Part shown: in pieces, positions 8,847 to 18,148 of the stretch
Layout of the letters: the number at the start of each line of letters is the position of its first letter
Numbering within the stretch: the stretch's first letter is position 1
Source of the DNA: Methanosarcina sp. UBA289
Lineage (GTDB): Archaea > Halobacteriota > Methanosarcinia > Methanosarcinales > Methanosarcinaceae
Assembly: GCA_002496565.1 (NCBI GenBank)
Contig: DAKJ01000024.1
Span: 74,881-138,880 of the forward strand
DNA length: 64,000 bases
Direction: 5' to 3'
Program-made: the position numbers and the translations under genes
The notes under the pieces: generated by a model
The model's input: only the letters and a program-made list of their open reading frames with translations
The model's database searches: none
What the model was told of the DNA's origin: nothing

Positions 8847-9632
8847 TTGATTCATTTAAATGCTGATGCTGAAAACGAGTTGGATATAAAAACACTTATT
8901 GTCTCGATAGGGGATATAGCGAGGGTAACTGCTGAAATGAAAATGGAGCAGGCATGTTCAGTGTCAGGGCGTGTTCTTGGAGATATAGCACTTGAAGCTG
9001 CTGGTGAGAAAAGGGAACCACTTGCTATAAAGGCTTTGTCTATTGTCGGGAGTCTTGCCTTGGAGTTTACGGAAAAAGGCTTGGATGCAGCAGCCAGAGG
9101 TGTAGTTGAGTCGCTTGGAACTTGCGGGAAGACCTTTTCAAGACAGAATATGGAAACCCTGACAAGTCTTTCTGAGATTTACCTTATGCAGTTGTCCCTG
9201 AAATCCCTCAAAAAAAAATCTCATGGTGCTGGTATTGCTTCTATAGGCTTCCTTGGAGAGATTGGAGTTACTTCGGTAGAACAGGCAATAGAAACTAGTG
9301 CTCTGGAAGCTGCAGTTATTCTTGAAGATCTGGGCAATGCCGCTGTAAGGGGAAACAATGAACCTTATGCAAAGGCAGTGATTGAATCACTTGAAAACAT
9401 GGGCACTGCGGTCTCTAAACACAGTCTGAAAAACATCCTTATCCAGATAGCATGGTCTTTGGAAACTATCCGGGTGCTCACTTTGGAACGGGGCTTGAAA
9501 GGAGCTTGCTTTGCCGCCAAGGCTGCGCTTGAATCCGTTAACACGGCAGGTCTGCTTGATGCAGAACAGAATCTGGAAAAAATCAGGGAAATTAAGGAAT
9601 TTCATTCTTTTATTCTTAAAAAAGTTAAATAA
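8847..9632 (+). CDS. All-helical repeat protein, 5' end uncertain or lost
   Basis: At least 261 residues of Ala/Leu/Glu-rich helices with internal similarity roughly every 90-100 residues (compare GVVESLGTCGKTFSRQNMETL with AVIESLENMGTAVSKHSLKNI), suggesting a HEAT-like solenoid. The listed TTG start is only the first possible start codon in the frame. The same frame stays open and protein-like back to about 8669 (for example ELDEVRTIEDGFKKAYSGDL) yet has no ATG, GTG or TTG there. Either the 5' end was lost by mutation or a rare start is used. No catalytic motif is seen. It is isolated between the hairpin region and the tRNA genes, and I do not recognise a named family. Confidence 0.6.
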   Translation: MIHLNADAENELDIKTLIVSIGDIARVTAEMKMEQACSVSGRVLGDIALEAAGEKREPLAIKALSIVGSLALEFTEKGLDAAARGVVESLGTCGKTFSRQNMETLTSLSEIYLMQLSLKSLKKKSHGAGIASIGFLGEIGVTSVEQAIETSALEAAVILEDLGNAAVRGNNEPYAKAVIESLENMGTAVSKHSLKNILIQIAWSLETIRVLTLERGLKGACFAAKAALESVNTAGLLDAEQNLEKIREIKEFHSFILKKVK

Positions 9633-9875
9633 GCAATTGGGGAAAGCTAGAGTTAATGAAGCAGATCTGGAGGGTTGAACACTTAAGATCTTTAACAAAC
9701 CGGAAGTAGAGCCTGAAAAATATATCTTTTCTACATTTAAATAAAAATGACCAAAAGAAAGAAGTCAATATAAAAAACCATTGTAGAAAAAACATTACAT
9801 AAAAGTCTCTTTAGAAAAAGTCATTATATAAAAGAAGTTTAATGTAAGAAGAAGTTTAATGTAAGAAATTGAATA

Positions 9876-9953
9876 TGGTGCTCCGGCCGGGATTCGAACC
9901 CGAGTCTTCGGCTCGAAAGGCCGGAATGATTGGCCGGACTACACTACCGGAGC
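9876..9953 (-). tRNA. tRNA-Glu (anticodon TTC)
   Basis: Reading the minus strand, the acceptor strand GCTCCGG pairs with CCGGAGC, the anticodon loop is CTTTCGA (anticodon TTC), and the T arm contains GGTTCGAATCCC. The 3' CCA is encoded (TGG at 9876-9878 on the plus strand). A TATA-like element (TATTATATAAAT on the plus strand, 9991-10002) lies about 40 bases before the 5' end. It is identical to the copy at 10368-10445. Confidence 0.95.
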
Positions 9954-10367
9954 ACATCGCATCTCACAGCGAAACCTTCAATAGACTTAGTATTATATAA
10001 ATCTGTCCCTTACCTATCTCTTCTGGCGTAATCTATTATCCAGATAACTTTTTATGCAACGACTGTTGAAATAATTTTATGTCATATTTATATATAAAAC
10101 GCAACTTACTGTAAATAATTTCTTAAGTTTCACAGGATTTTCTAAAAAAGATGGTCAATACTAAGGAATTTGGGCGGCCAGGCTATAGGTCATGAACTTT
10201 CGCGCTCAACCTCTGTATAGGCAATTGACAGCGTTAATTCTGCAAAGTTGCATGTTAAGAGAAAACCGTAATTATCTTAAGGAAGTCAAAAGAACAATTT
10301 AGCCAACGCAGTATAAAAATACGCAATGAAAAAGTACATCATGAAAAATTTATTACAAAAAAGAATA
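9954..10367. other. Spacer between the two tRNA-Glu genes
   Basis: About 400 bases of AT-rich sequence holding the promoter of the lower-coordinate tRNA gene. No open frame with a ribosome-binding site and no further RNA gene was seen. Confidence 0.5.
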
Positions 10368-10445
10368 TGGTGCTCCGGCCGGGATTCGAACCCGAGTCTT
10401 CGGCTCGAAAGGCCGGAATGATTGGCCGGACTACACTACCGGAGC
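10368..10445 (-). tRNA. tRNA-Glu (anticodon TTC), second identical copy
   Basis: Identical over the mature sequence to the copy about 490 bases away, with encoded CCA and anticodon TTC. Upstream, on the 5' side of the gene, lies a perfect 11-bp inverted repeat, CCTTATTGAAG (10466-10476) with CTTCAATAAGG (10482-10492), then a TATA-like CTATATATATTTA near 10500-10512. The two copies keep separate promoter regions, so they are probably transcribed independently. Confidence 0.95.
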
Positions 10446-10565
10446 TTTTGTTGTGTCTTATTTTCCCTTATTGAAGGGGTTCTTCAATAAGGGGTTCTTC
10501 TATATATATTTAGCGGCTGTCGGCACTTTCGAGAATGTTATTGGCTGTTGGATTCTAAATCTCTC

Positions 10566-10964
10566 TTAAATATCTTCATCTCCATCATCATCTTCGATAT
10601 CAGCTTTAATTTCACCGGTCTCTTTCGATCTTTCAGCTTCTTCCATGAGATTGCCAATCCATTCACCGAGTCTTCCGCAATATTCGGGTTGACAATCGCC
10701 GGTGCAGCCTGTACAAGCCGAAAACAATGATCCTGCAAGCAAGAGGTCGTATTTTTCCTTAACCTCTTCCTTTGCTTTCAGTAGGTATGTTCTTGCCCCG
10801 TTTGAGACTCCAACCTCTCGTATAATTAGGTCTTTATCCAGAAGCTTTTTTATGATCCTGGAGCATTTTCTGCTATCGATATCCAGCTCTTTCCAGATAA
10901 CGTTCTGGAAAACGCCTTCTTTATGTCTTCTTATTATATTATAGGCTTCTTCTTCAAGATCCAT
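10566..10964 (-). CDS. Winged-helix regulator with C-terminal four-Cys cluster
   Basis: The 132-residue protein has an N-terminal winged helix (about residues 5-65, with VIWKELDIDSRKCSRIIKKLLDKDLI) similar to the B-block/TFIIIC-like and Lrp/MarR-like wHTH domains of archaea. After a helix comes the Cys cluster CTGCTGDCQPEYC (CxxCx3Cx4C), followed by an acidic tail. The four Cys could bind a 4Fe-4S cluster or zinc, which would make it a redox- or metal-responsive regulator or a chromatin-associated factor. It follows the LSm gene by 31 bases on the same strand, so both are probably co-transcribed. The cluster type is inference. Confidence 0.85.
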   Translation of the reverse strand: MDLEEEAYNIIRRHKEGVFQNVIWKELDIDSRKCSRIIKKLLDKDLIIREVGVSNGARTYLLKAKEEVKEKYDLLLAGSLFSACTGCTGDCQPEYCGRLGEWIGNLMEEAERSKETGEIKADIEDDDGDEDI

Positions 10965-10995
10965 GATTCCACACTAATAAAGTTCCTTATGAAGT

Positions 10996-11220
10996 TTATT
11001 CTTCTACAGGAGTGATCAGTATGATGTTATTACCCCGAAGCACTACTGAACCAAGAGAACGAACTTTTTCTCCCTTTACAATCTCCATGGTATCTACAAG
11101 ATGAAGGTTCATGTAGTCATCCACACTCTTAAGGGTACCTTCAAGCAGATTAAGGTCGCCTTTCATCTCTACCTGGATCCTTGATCCAACGATTTTCTGA
11201 ACTTTTTTATTTGGGAACAA
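10996..11220 (-). CDS. Archaeal Sm-like (LSm/SmAP) RNA-binding protein
   Basis: The 74-residue product is a complete Sm fold. The Sm1 motif is visible in VEMKGDLNLLEGTLKSVDDYMNLHL (the Asp and Asn RNA-binding positions are present) and the Sm2 motif in GSVVLRGNNIILI. Archaeal SmAPs form heptameric rings that bind U-rich RNA, including tRNA precursors and small RNAs. It is the first gene of a likely two-gene operon with the four-Cys winged-helix protein. Start and length match the family. Confidence 0.95.
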   Translation of the reverse strand: MFPNKKVQKIVGSRIQVEMKGDLNLLEGTLKSVDDYMNLHLVDTMEIVKGEKVRSLGSVVLRGNNIILITPVEE

Positions 11221-11669
11221 ATTTAAACCCTCGCTGATTTATTCTCAATCTTCCCCGTACTCCCGGGTTTATGTTTTTACATCCCAAGCCGGTGCGGGAC
11301 AAGCCGTATCAGAGCCACATTCACGCCTGCAGTCCGCTTGTTGCCTTTATCAGTCGCTTACTGCCAGTAACCGAAAAATTTTTCTATATCGTCACTCCAC
11401 CGGCTTTTAAGAAAAACTAAAAATTACATACCCTTTACAGAGATATATAACCATCGATCTCCAGAGCTCTTAAAAGATCCCCAAGATCAACTAGATTCTT
11501 CCAGAAGCCACATCAAGCTTCCGAGTACCAGGATTTACAGGACACTTATCCTAATAACTGCTCCTAATAACTGGTTTTTGGTCAAGCTTTTTAAAAAAAG
11601 CTTGTGTGGCTTACAGGACATCTATCCGGATAAATGTAAAAGTCATATACATAAGGGCCAGAGAGAATA
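11221..11669. other. Spacer with bidirectional terminator-like hairpin
   Basis: About 450 bases without a supported gene. At 11583-11604 CAAGCTTTTT is followed by AAAAAGCTTG after two bases, a hairpin with a run of A or T on either strand. It would fit a terminator for the DUF3467 gene, which ends at 11670 on the minus strand. Confidence 0.45.
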
Positions 11670-12068
11670 TCAAATGTAACCCTGGAGGTCTGTACTTTCA
11701 TCAACAAGCTTTGCAGATTCCTTTCTCTGCCTCGGGATTGCTCTTGCAATGGGTCCGAAAACGGATTCGTATTCATTTATATGCTGGGTCAGCCAGCGGG
11801 AAAGCTCAAGTGCAGCTACCGGAGAGAGTATTACTTCGGTTTCTATACGTCTCTGGATAACCCTTGACTCTGAGGCATCCCCGAACAGCTTTGGAGTGTC
11901 ATTGTAAAAACCGATCCTAAAATCATAAGGGCTGTGCCCACCTGCAGCTCCTATAGCATATATCTGCCTGAAGTTTTCAGGTTTCACAAATTCGATTGTA
12001 ATGCCTTTTTTAGCCTTTTTAGGAGCTACACTTTCGATATTTTCCCTGGATTCAATATCCTCGGTCAT
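11670..12068 (-). CDS. DUF3467 family protein
   Basis: The 132-residue protein has a basic N-terminal segment followed by the compact DUF3467-like domain (about residues 25-110): IYAIGAAGGHSPYDFRIGFYND, then VILSPVAALELSRWLTQHINEYESVFG. The family is widespread in bacteria and archaea and its function is unknown. I chose the ATG at 12068 with AGAGGT just before it; the longer frame upstream adds a Ser/Arg-rich stretch unlike the family. It stands alone, downstream of a 200-base region with three tandem repeats and downstream of the convergent-free helicase gene on the same strand. Confidence 0.8.
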   Translation of the reverse strand: MTEDIESRENIESVAPKKAKKGITIEFVKPENFRQIYAIGAAGGHSPYDFRIGFYNDTPKLFGDASESRVIQRRIETEVILSPVAALELSRWLTQHINEYESVFGPIARAIPRQRKESAKLVDESTDLQGYI

Positions 12069-12194
12069 AGAATTACCTCTACTTTTGCTCTCAGAGCATC
12101 TGATCAGGTTAGATCTCATGTGCTGCCAGCTATTGAAAAGCCGGCGGTTCTATCATATAAACAATGCAGTCCTGCATAAGCAGGAACATCTTCA

Positions 12195-12241
12195 ACTCAT
12201 TATACAGTAAACTCATTATACAGTAAACTCATTATACAGTA
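12195..12241. repeat. Three tandem 16-bp repeats upstream of DUF3467 gene
   Basis: ACTCATTATACAGTAA is repeated at 12195, 12211 and 12227 (the last copy diverges in its final bases). Each copy contains a TATAC core. The array lies between the helicase and the DUF3467 gene, where the promoter of the latter must be. Confidence 0.85.
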
Positions 12242-12267
12242 TTATCTGCAAAAACGTTTTTGATCTT

Positions 12268-14745
12268 TTAACCCTGGACTTTCTTTTTAAGTCTTTTTGC
12301 TTCTTCTGCAACTCCCTTTTTGGAGTGTACCTTTGCTATCAACTCTACGGCATCAAGGTTTCTGACTGCATTATCCAGGTATCCGAAAACGTCACCCTGG
12401 TATGCCGAGATCCCGTACTTATCTTCAAGTTTCTTTACAATCTCTGAAGGGTCAAGCGCTTCTGTACGCAGCTTAATTATTTTTTCCGAAAATTTCTGTT
12501 CTGCGCAGCCGCAGTAAGGCGAATCTTTGCATAAACATGTTAAAAAATCCGAAGCAAAGTTTAACAGGAGCTCCCGAATTTTTGCATCAAGCTGGGAAAG
12601 GGACTCCCCATCAAAGATTATATCAAGGGTAGCTCCCTGAAAAATCCTTGAAGGCATATTCACATGCAGGGAGCTTCCTATCTGGTTTGCGTACTTAAAA
12701 TAAGCTGCATCGAAAAACTCCAGGTTCGTTGCAATTTTCAGGGGTTCATTCTCTCCAAGCACTGCATCCCTGATCAGAAAAGCTTTTGATACCGGAAGGA
12801 AATGAGCCGTAATAATTTTTCCAAAACGCGTAAGCGTTATTCGGTTTCCTTTTCTTTCCACAAAGCGATAACTCTGGAGGCGCAAAATTAGTTTGTCAAG
12901 GTCGTAACTTCCGAACATCAGGTTATGGATCATCCTAAGATCCTGCACCGAGGAGGTAACTGCAACTGATGCAAGTACTTCCTCAAGCTGTTCAGCTTCT
13001 CCGTAATGTACGCCTGCTGAGAGCATTTCTCCCTGGAGTAATTTAATTGCAATTTCTTCTTCTGTATCGGATTGGGAACCTGAATACGATTTTCCAGGTA
13101 CGGGCATAAGCACGACAATTCCTCTGTCGTGGTAATCAGGTCTTCCTGCCCTCCCGCTCATCTGCAGAAAATCCTGGACTGAAATCCAATCTATTCCCAT
13201 TGCTAGGGACTCAAAAATTACCTGGGAAGCCGGAAAATCCACACCTGCCGCGAGAGCAGCCGTGGTCACAATTACTGGGAGTTCTCCTTTTGCGAAACGA
13301 GTCTCAACCCTCTTTCTTTCATACTGGGAAAGCCCGGCATGATAGGGCGCCGCCTGAATCGAAAGAGCCCCTGCAAGCTTGTGACAGTTTCGGCGAGAGT
13401 TTGTAAAGACAATTGTCTGTCCTCTATGCTTTTTGGAAGAGAACATTGAGTATTCTTCTTTCGCAAGATGGGAAATCAACTTTGACTTTTCGTTTTCCTG
13501 GCAGAATAGGAGATGCCTGTCAATAGGGACAGGTCTGTGCTCATAACGGACAAGCCTGGCTCCGAGTTTCTTTGCATAGGCTGCAGGATTTGCAACAGTT
13601 GCCGAAAGATAGATGAATTGAGCTTCGGGAGCCACGTATCTCAGCCTTCCTATAAGCCCGTCAAGTCTGTGACCTCTTTCCTGGTCTTCTAGAGTATGGA
13701 CTTCGTCTACTACCACAGTTCCTATCTTACCCAGAAAATCGGCATTTCCCGACCTCAGCATATGGTCTATGCCCTCGTAAGTCCCTACAATGATATCCGC
13801 ACTCGGGCTGGTCTGCATTTTCACGCGCTGAGATGTTTTTATGAGAATTGCCCCTATCTTTATGGAAGTGGTAAGCCCGAGTTTTGAATATCGCTCTTTG
13901 AACTGATCATACTTCTGGTTTGCAAGTGCAACTAGGGGAACGAGGTAGAGCATTTTTCCTTTTTTTTCAAGAAGGTTCTGGATGCCTGCCATCTCCCCTA
14001 TAAGGGTCTTTCCAGTTGCTGTTGCCGAGACTACAAACTGGTTTTTTCCTTCCAGAAGACCGGCTTCTACCGATAACGCCTGGACAGGTAGCAGGGTCTC
14101 GGATTTCTCGAGCAGCATTTCCTTAAATTTCTTTTGGAGAGGAAGGCTCTTTACTCTAACTGTGGCACTTGTAGGATTTGTTCTTATAGTATCGTAACGT
14201 GTGAACTCAGGATCTAGCCTTTCAGGGCTCAGCATCCTGATAGTCCGTCCCAGATCTCTGGTTTTCGAGAGCACCTGCTCCAAGAAATCTATGGACTTTT
14301 CCCCATACTTAACATCAGCTGTATGTACTGCACGCAAAAGTTCTTCTTTTGCACAGTCCAGGCAGATAAGTTCATCATGGTATTTGATAGATTTACTATT
14401 TATAAAGTTGAAACGTTTCTTTATCCAGCAGTGTTTGCAGATCTTAACTTTGTCCGCGTTGAGTTGGAAACCTTTTAGCATTTCCAGAAAAGCAGCCTCA
14501 TTTGCAGCATCTCCTCCTTCTGCGAGCATTATCCGGTTTGCACTGCGTAGGAGCTCTATGAACTGCTGGGGAGGAATGAATTCTTCTTTTTTCTTGCCGG
14601 TGAGAAGCCTTATTTTATGAGGACGAGGTCCTTTGTAACTATCCTTTATAAGGAGCTCAGCCATATAAATCGGCTGTTTCATCCGGTCCTTTATAGCCAT
14701 AACTCTTATCTTCGATTTTTCAGCGTAGCCTAGGACCCAAAGCAT
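12268..14745 (-). CDS. Archaea-specific Ski2-like superfamily II helicase (COG1202 type)
   Basis: The 825-residue protein has an archaea-specific N-terminal region with a zinc knuckle (CKHC...CLDC, about residues 143-174) and then a Ski2-like helicase core. Motif I is SATATGKT (about residue 240), motif II is DEVH, motif III is LSATV, and the C-terminal RecA domain has TNSRR, TTAALAAGVDFP and MSGRAGRPDY. A C-terminal Cys cluster (CLCKDSPYCGC) follows. This pattern matches the archaeal ASH-Ski2/DUF5814 group, implicated in RNA processing or decay, probably with RNase J-type partners. It is not Hel308. It stands alone on the minus strand; nearly 700 bases of AT-rich spacer lie before it. Confidence 0.9.
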   Translation of the reverse strand: MLWVLGYAEKSKIRVMAIKDRMKQPIYMAELLIKDSYKGPRPHKIRLLTGKKKEEFIPPQQFIELLRSANRIMLAEGGDAANEAAFLEMLKGFQLNADKVKICKHCWIKKRFNFINSKSIKYHDELICLDCAKEELLRAVHTADVKYGEKSIDFLEQVLSKTRDLGRTIRMLSPERLDPEFTRYDTIRTNPTSATVRVKSLPLQKKFKEMLLEKSETLLPVQALSVEAGLLEGKNQFVVSATATGKTLIGEMAGIQNLLEKKGKMLYLVPLVALANQKYDQFKERYSKLGLTTSIKIGAILIKTSQRVKMQTSPSADIIVGTYEGIDHMLRSGNADFLGKIGTVVVDEVHTLEDQERGHRLDGLIGRLRYVAPEAQFIYLSATVANPAAYAKKLGARLVRYEHRPVPIDRHLLFCQENEKSKLISHLAKEEYSMFSSKKHRGQTIVFTNSRRNCHKLAGALSIQAAPYHAGLSQYERKRVETRFAKGELPVIVTTAALAAGVDFPASQVIFESLAMGIDWISVQDFLQMSGRAGRPDYHDRGIVVLMPVPGKSYSGSQSDTEEEIAIKLLQGEMLSAGVHYGEAEQLEEVLASVAVTSSVQDLRMIHNLMFGSYDLDKLILRLQSYRFVERKGNRITLTRFGKIITAHFLPVSKAFLIRDAVLGENEPLKIATNLEFFDAAYFKYANQIGSSLHVNMPSRIFQGATLDIIFDGESLSQLDAKIRELLLNFASDFLTCLCKDSPYCGCAEQKFSEKIIKLRTEALDPSEIVKKLEDKYGISAYQGDVFGYLDNAVRNLDAVELIAKVHSKKGVAEEAKRLKKKVQG

Positions 14746-15432
14746 GATTTTTTATCCTGATATATGAATGGTGTAAGTAAGCTTTCTCTTAAAGCCTGTA
14801 ATTACCAAAGTCTTAAACTTCGAAGTTTTAAAAGTTAATGTTATGCTGTCTTTTTTTGCTTCCGGCAGCATAATTTGCGTTTACAGGTGAAAGTCTATTC
14901 AAGTCTCTTAAATTCTATGCAATTTTATAATACACTTCGAGCGATTATTTACATTTAGGTCATTTTTCGGTATGCATTGCTCTATTTTCTCTTCCTAAGC
15001 AAACCTTATGTATCTTCCTTATTTATAATTTTATCACATTTGCTACCTCACCTTATAGGCAACTATTATATAAATATTTTATTACTTATTTTTTATATAA
15101 ATACAATCGTCGCCTATTGGATCTAGTATCGATAGTATTGAATAAGCTATTATAAGAAATTGTTTTAAGAAATTATTTTAAGAAATTATTTGAGAAGAAA
15201 TTATCTGGAAAATAACATCAAGAAAACATTTAATGAAAATGTTTAATGGCAGTATTTAATTAAAATATTTTATGAAAATCTTAATCGAAAATACCAGAGT
15301 AGAAATTCTTTATATAAAAGCAACTTCCCTGTTGCATATTTGAATATGGTTTTACAGAACGAAGGGTAAAATCCCTGAGTCTGTAGTCCAGGGAATATTT
15401 TTGTCCAGAATATATTTTGACTCAAAGTTAGC
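14746..15432. other. AT-rich spacer upstream of the helicase gene
   Basis: No supported gene. Several TATA-like stretches occur (for example ATTATATAAATATTTTATT near 15064-15082), any of which could serve the minus-strand helicase. Short repeats of AAGAAATTATTT occur around 15155-15200. The region between 15270 and 15432 is the 3' flank of the phosphorylase gene. Confidence 0.4.
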
Positions 15433-16209
15433 TCACAAGCAGGCTCCTTCTTTCGCAAACCTGCACCTGCAGTTTCGAGTTTCCGGAATATTTTCTATCG
15501 TGTCCGAAATAATCTCAAAGATAGCTTCCTGAGCTTTTCCCACAACCTCGGTGACTTCATCAGCGGTCAGTTTCTGTGTGGTCATTCCACAGGCCTGATT
15601 TGTGATGATGGCAAGAGAAGCATAACAGAGACTGAGTTCTTTTGCAAGACTTACTTCAGGTACACCGGTCATGCCCACAACATCTGCAAACTGGTTCATC
15701 ATGCGGATTTCGGCTCTGGTCTCAAAACGTGGGCCTTCCGTACAGGCATAAATTCCCTCGGCATAGGGAAGCCCGTGCTTTTCCAGAGCATCCCTGAGAG
15801 CTGTCCTGAGTTCAGGGCAATAAGGTTCAGACACATCGACATGTACGGTCCTGTTATCATAAAAGGTAGAAGGTCTGTTCCGGGTAAAATCTATAAAATC
15901 ATCAAGAACTACAAAGCTGCCCACTGGATGTCCTCGCATAGACCCCACGGAATTCGTAGAGATTACACGCTTTGCCCCAGTGGAATGTACAGCCCAGATA
16001 TTTGCCCTGTAATTTATTTTGTGAGGAGGAATATGGTTTTCTCCTGCGTGCCTGGGGATTACTGCAACTTTCTTCCCTCTTATAGTAGTGAGATATGCTG
16101 TAACTTCCCCATATGGAGTCTGTATTGACTGGCTTTCAAACTCCTGGTATGAATTAAAACCAACGCCACCGAGCACTGCAACTTCAACATTTCCATCCGC
16201 TTTTTCCAT
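15433..16209 (-). CDS. mtnP: Methylthioadenosine/methylthioinosine phosphorylase
   Basis: The 258-residue enzyme is of the MTAP branch of purine nucleoside phosphorylases. Visible signatures are GGVGFNSYQEF at the N-terminus, RHAGENHIPPHKINYRANIWA (phosphate and base site), TEGPRFETRAEIRMM, and VGMTGVPEVSLAKEL. It cleaves 5'-methylthioadenosine, or in some methanogens 5'-methylthioinosine, with phosphate, salvaging the by-product of polyamine- or nicotianamine-type synthesis from S-adenosylmethionine. The nicotianamine synthase-like gene 4.5 kb away would produce exactly this by-product, although the two are not an operon. The C-terminus adds a Cys-rich tail (CRCRFAKEGACL). Adenosine versus inosine preference cannot be read. 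Confidence 0.88.
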   Translation of the reverse strand: MEKADGNVEVAVLGGVGFNSYQEFESQSIQTPYGEVTAYLTTIRGKKVAVIPRHAGENHIPPHKINYRANIWAVHSTGAKRVISTNSVGSMRGHPVGSFVVLDDFIDFTRNRPSTFYDNRTVHVDVSEPYCPELRTALRDALEKHGLPYAEGIYACTEGPRFETRAEIRMMNQFADVVGMTGVPEVSLAKELSLCYASLAIITNQACGMTTQKLTADEVTEVVGKAQEAIFEIISDTIENIPETRNCRCRFAKEGACL

Positions 16210-16298
16210 TTTTTTATCTTCCTGATGGGGTTTTTACCCTGATTTTCGATCTCTTCTAGCCTTATCATGCCTTAAATCCTTTTGCAGGCCGCCTGCGA

Positions 16299-17435
16299 TC
16301 AGGTAAGTTTTTTCTTTCTTCTATCTCTTCCTTTATTTCCGTTTTCGGAAGCCTGGTTTGATACGCTGTATTTTATGCCTGCAAGGGCGATAAGAATTGC
16401 AACTGCGACCGAATATACAAAGTACTGGAGGGCAAGGGATGGATTATTGGCAATGCCGTCCGAAAGGGAAGCTGTCGCTAAAATATATGTGCTTGCGCCC
16501 CAGAAGAGCAGCCCGGTTGCAATCACGAACAGGGAAATCGCGACATTTCTATAAATGGGTTTATCATCCATCCTTAAATCGAAGATTTTTCCGAGATTAG
16601 CAAGCAGCAGGGCTCCTGCGTACCACCAGACTGAAGCATTGATGAATACTGAGACAAGCGTAAGGATTCCTTGATACCATATTCCTTCTGCGGAATAAAG
16701 CTTCCATACTTCCATAGCTCCGTATGAAGTTGCTACAAGGATTGTAATCAGAGCAGCCGTATAGCTGATAAAAACCATTCTCTGTTCCAGAAAAGCGTCC
16801 CAAAGCCTTTCTTTTTCAAGAGCGACAAGGTCGTCCAGCCCAAAACCCCTATACAGCATGTAAAGCCCTACAGCTGCAAGAATTCCTATAATTGCACCTT
16901 CTGGATAGTGGGCAAGCAGGAATATTGCATAAATGAGAAAAGCAAGCCCTAAAGGTACAAAGAAAGTCTGTGAAATCTTTGGGTCGCTAAAGACATGTTT
17001 CAGGATATAATAGGTACTTTCCAGATTTTCACTCTGCATTACTACGATTCTTTTTACGGAGTCAATTTTCATGCGTGATTGGACAATAGGCACAAGCGTT
17101 TCGTCCTCTGCCCCATCCGAGACAAATATCGCTCTCTTCACATCATTCGTATTGAGAAATATTTCGAGCTGCTCGGCAATTTTCTGGTCTGAGATAACTC
17201 CAACGTTTTTGTCTCCTGCAAAAGAAACTATTTCAGCGTCGGCTCCTTTTGCCCGCAATTCATCAAGAATTTTGATCCCACCGAAAATCGTATTGGTATC
17301 AGAATCCTCCGGGTCTGCGATCCCAAGTGCGACAGCAGCGTGAACATTTGCCTCCCGTCCTATTATTGGGGTTTCGAGTTTTGCTTTTTCGCCTAGATCG
17401 TTATCTCTATCTATGCATATAACTAAGGTCTGCAT
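16299..17435 (-). CDS. DUF373 family membrane protein
   Basis: The 378-residue archaeal protein has two parts. Residues 1-135 form a soluble alpha/beta domain (VICIDRDNDLG, GDKNVGVISDQKIAEQLE, FVSDGAEDETLVPIVQSR). The remainder carries about seven hydrophobic segments, beginning with SQTFFVPLGLAFLIYAIFLL near residue 155. DUF373 proteins are conserved in euryarchaea and annotated only as putative membrane proteins; the soluble Asp-rich head suggests nucleotide or metal binding, but that is inference. The gene lies 89 bases upstream of the MTA phosphorylase gene on the same strand, so co-transcription is possible. Confidence 0.88.
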   Translation of the reverse strand: MQTLVICIDRDNDLGEKAKLETPIIGREANVHAAVALGIADPEDSDTNTIFGGIKILDELRAKGADAEIVSFAGDKNVGVISDQKIAEQLEIFLNTNDVKRAIFVSDGAEDETLVPIVQSRMKIDSVKRIVVMQSENLESTYYILKHVFSDPKISQTFFVPLGLAFLIYAIFLLAHYPEGAIIGILAAVGLYMLYRGFGLDDLVALEKERLWDAFLEQRMVFISYTAALITILVATSYGAMEVWKLYSAEGIWYQGILTLVSVFINASVWWYAGALLLANLGKIFDLRMDDKPIYRNVAISLFVIATGLLFWGASTYILATASLSDGIANNPSLALQYFVYSVAVAILIALAGIKYSVSNQASENGNKGRDRRKKKLT

Positions 17436-17803
17436 ATCTCCTCTATAACCTTCAATGGCTTACTCTATCGCAGAGAGCTGATTTTTCCTGAATACGATAT
17501 CCTGATTCGGCTGCTACATCTTTCCTGCCGGAGTTTTACATAAACTCTTTTAATCAGTTAAGTTGCTTTACTTTTTACAAGCATACTATTTTAATTTATA
17601 CTTTATAAGCTTGTAACGTAACAGTGTTTGTTTCAACAGTGGTTTTGACAGTGAGGAGTTTTACGGTATTTTAAAATAGAATTTACTCTTTACCTTTAAA
17701 GATAATTTTATAATTTGGAAATTCCATAAGTAAATATCTACAAAAATAGTCTCTCTTTTTGAGAGAAATTCATTATTTATATCAAAAATAAACAGGGGTT
17801 TAT

Positions 17804-18148
17804 ATGGCACAAACAATGGAAAATGAAAGTAAAGGAACCGAAGCTGAAAAAAAGAGTTCCAAAATACAGGAAAAAGTTGGAAAGCTTGGAAATGACATTG
17901 ACACTCTTGCAAAGAAGACAGGGGATGAAGCCTCTAAACTTGCAAAGGGTATAAACACAGAAATAAAATCCCTATCAGAGGAAATAAAATCAATTGACGT
18001 AAAGAATGAGGTAAAGAGTATCACTGCTAGAGTTGACAAACTTGTTGATACAACAGGCGATAGTGCAAAAAAACTTGCCTCCGAGATCAAGGCTGATGTA
18101 AAGAAACTCGTAGATAAGATCGAAATCCCGATCTCAAAGAAAAAATGA
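17804..18148 (+). CDS. Lys/Glu-rich coiled-coil or LEA-like protein
   Basis: The 114-residue protein is almost entirely amphipathic helix: rich in Lys, Glu, Ala, Ser and Asp, with no Cys, no Trp and no hydrophobic core. Repeated segments resemble each other (KKTGDEASKLAKGI and DTTGDSAKKLASEI). Such composition resembles apolipoprotein/LEA-like stress proteins or filamentous coiled coils. A small leader hairpin, CTCTC-TTTTT-GAGAG (17753-17767), precedes the gene, and the start has AGGGG ahead of it. It stands alone; the function is unknown. Abundance under osmotic or desiccation stress would be a reasonable guess, but only a guess. Confidence 0.75.
   Translation: MAQTMENESKGTEAEKKSSKIQEKVGKLGNDIDTLAKKTGDEASKLAKGINTEIKSLSEEIKSIDVKNEVKSITARVDKLVDTTGDSAKKLASEIKADVKKLVDKIEIPISKKK

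Noticed and set aside
12268..14745. Helicase as Hel308
   Set aside because: The N-terminal zinc-knuckle region and C-terminal Cys cluster fit the archaea-specific Ski2-like group instead.
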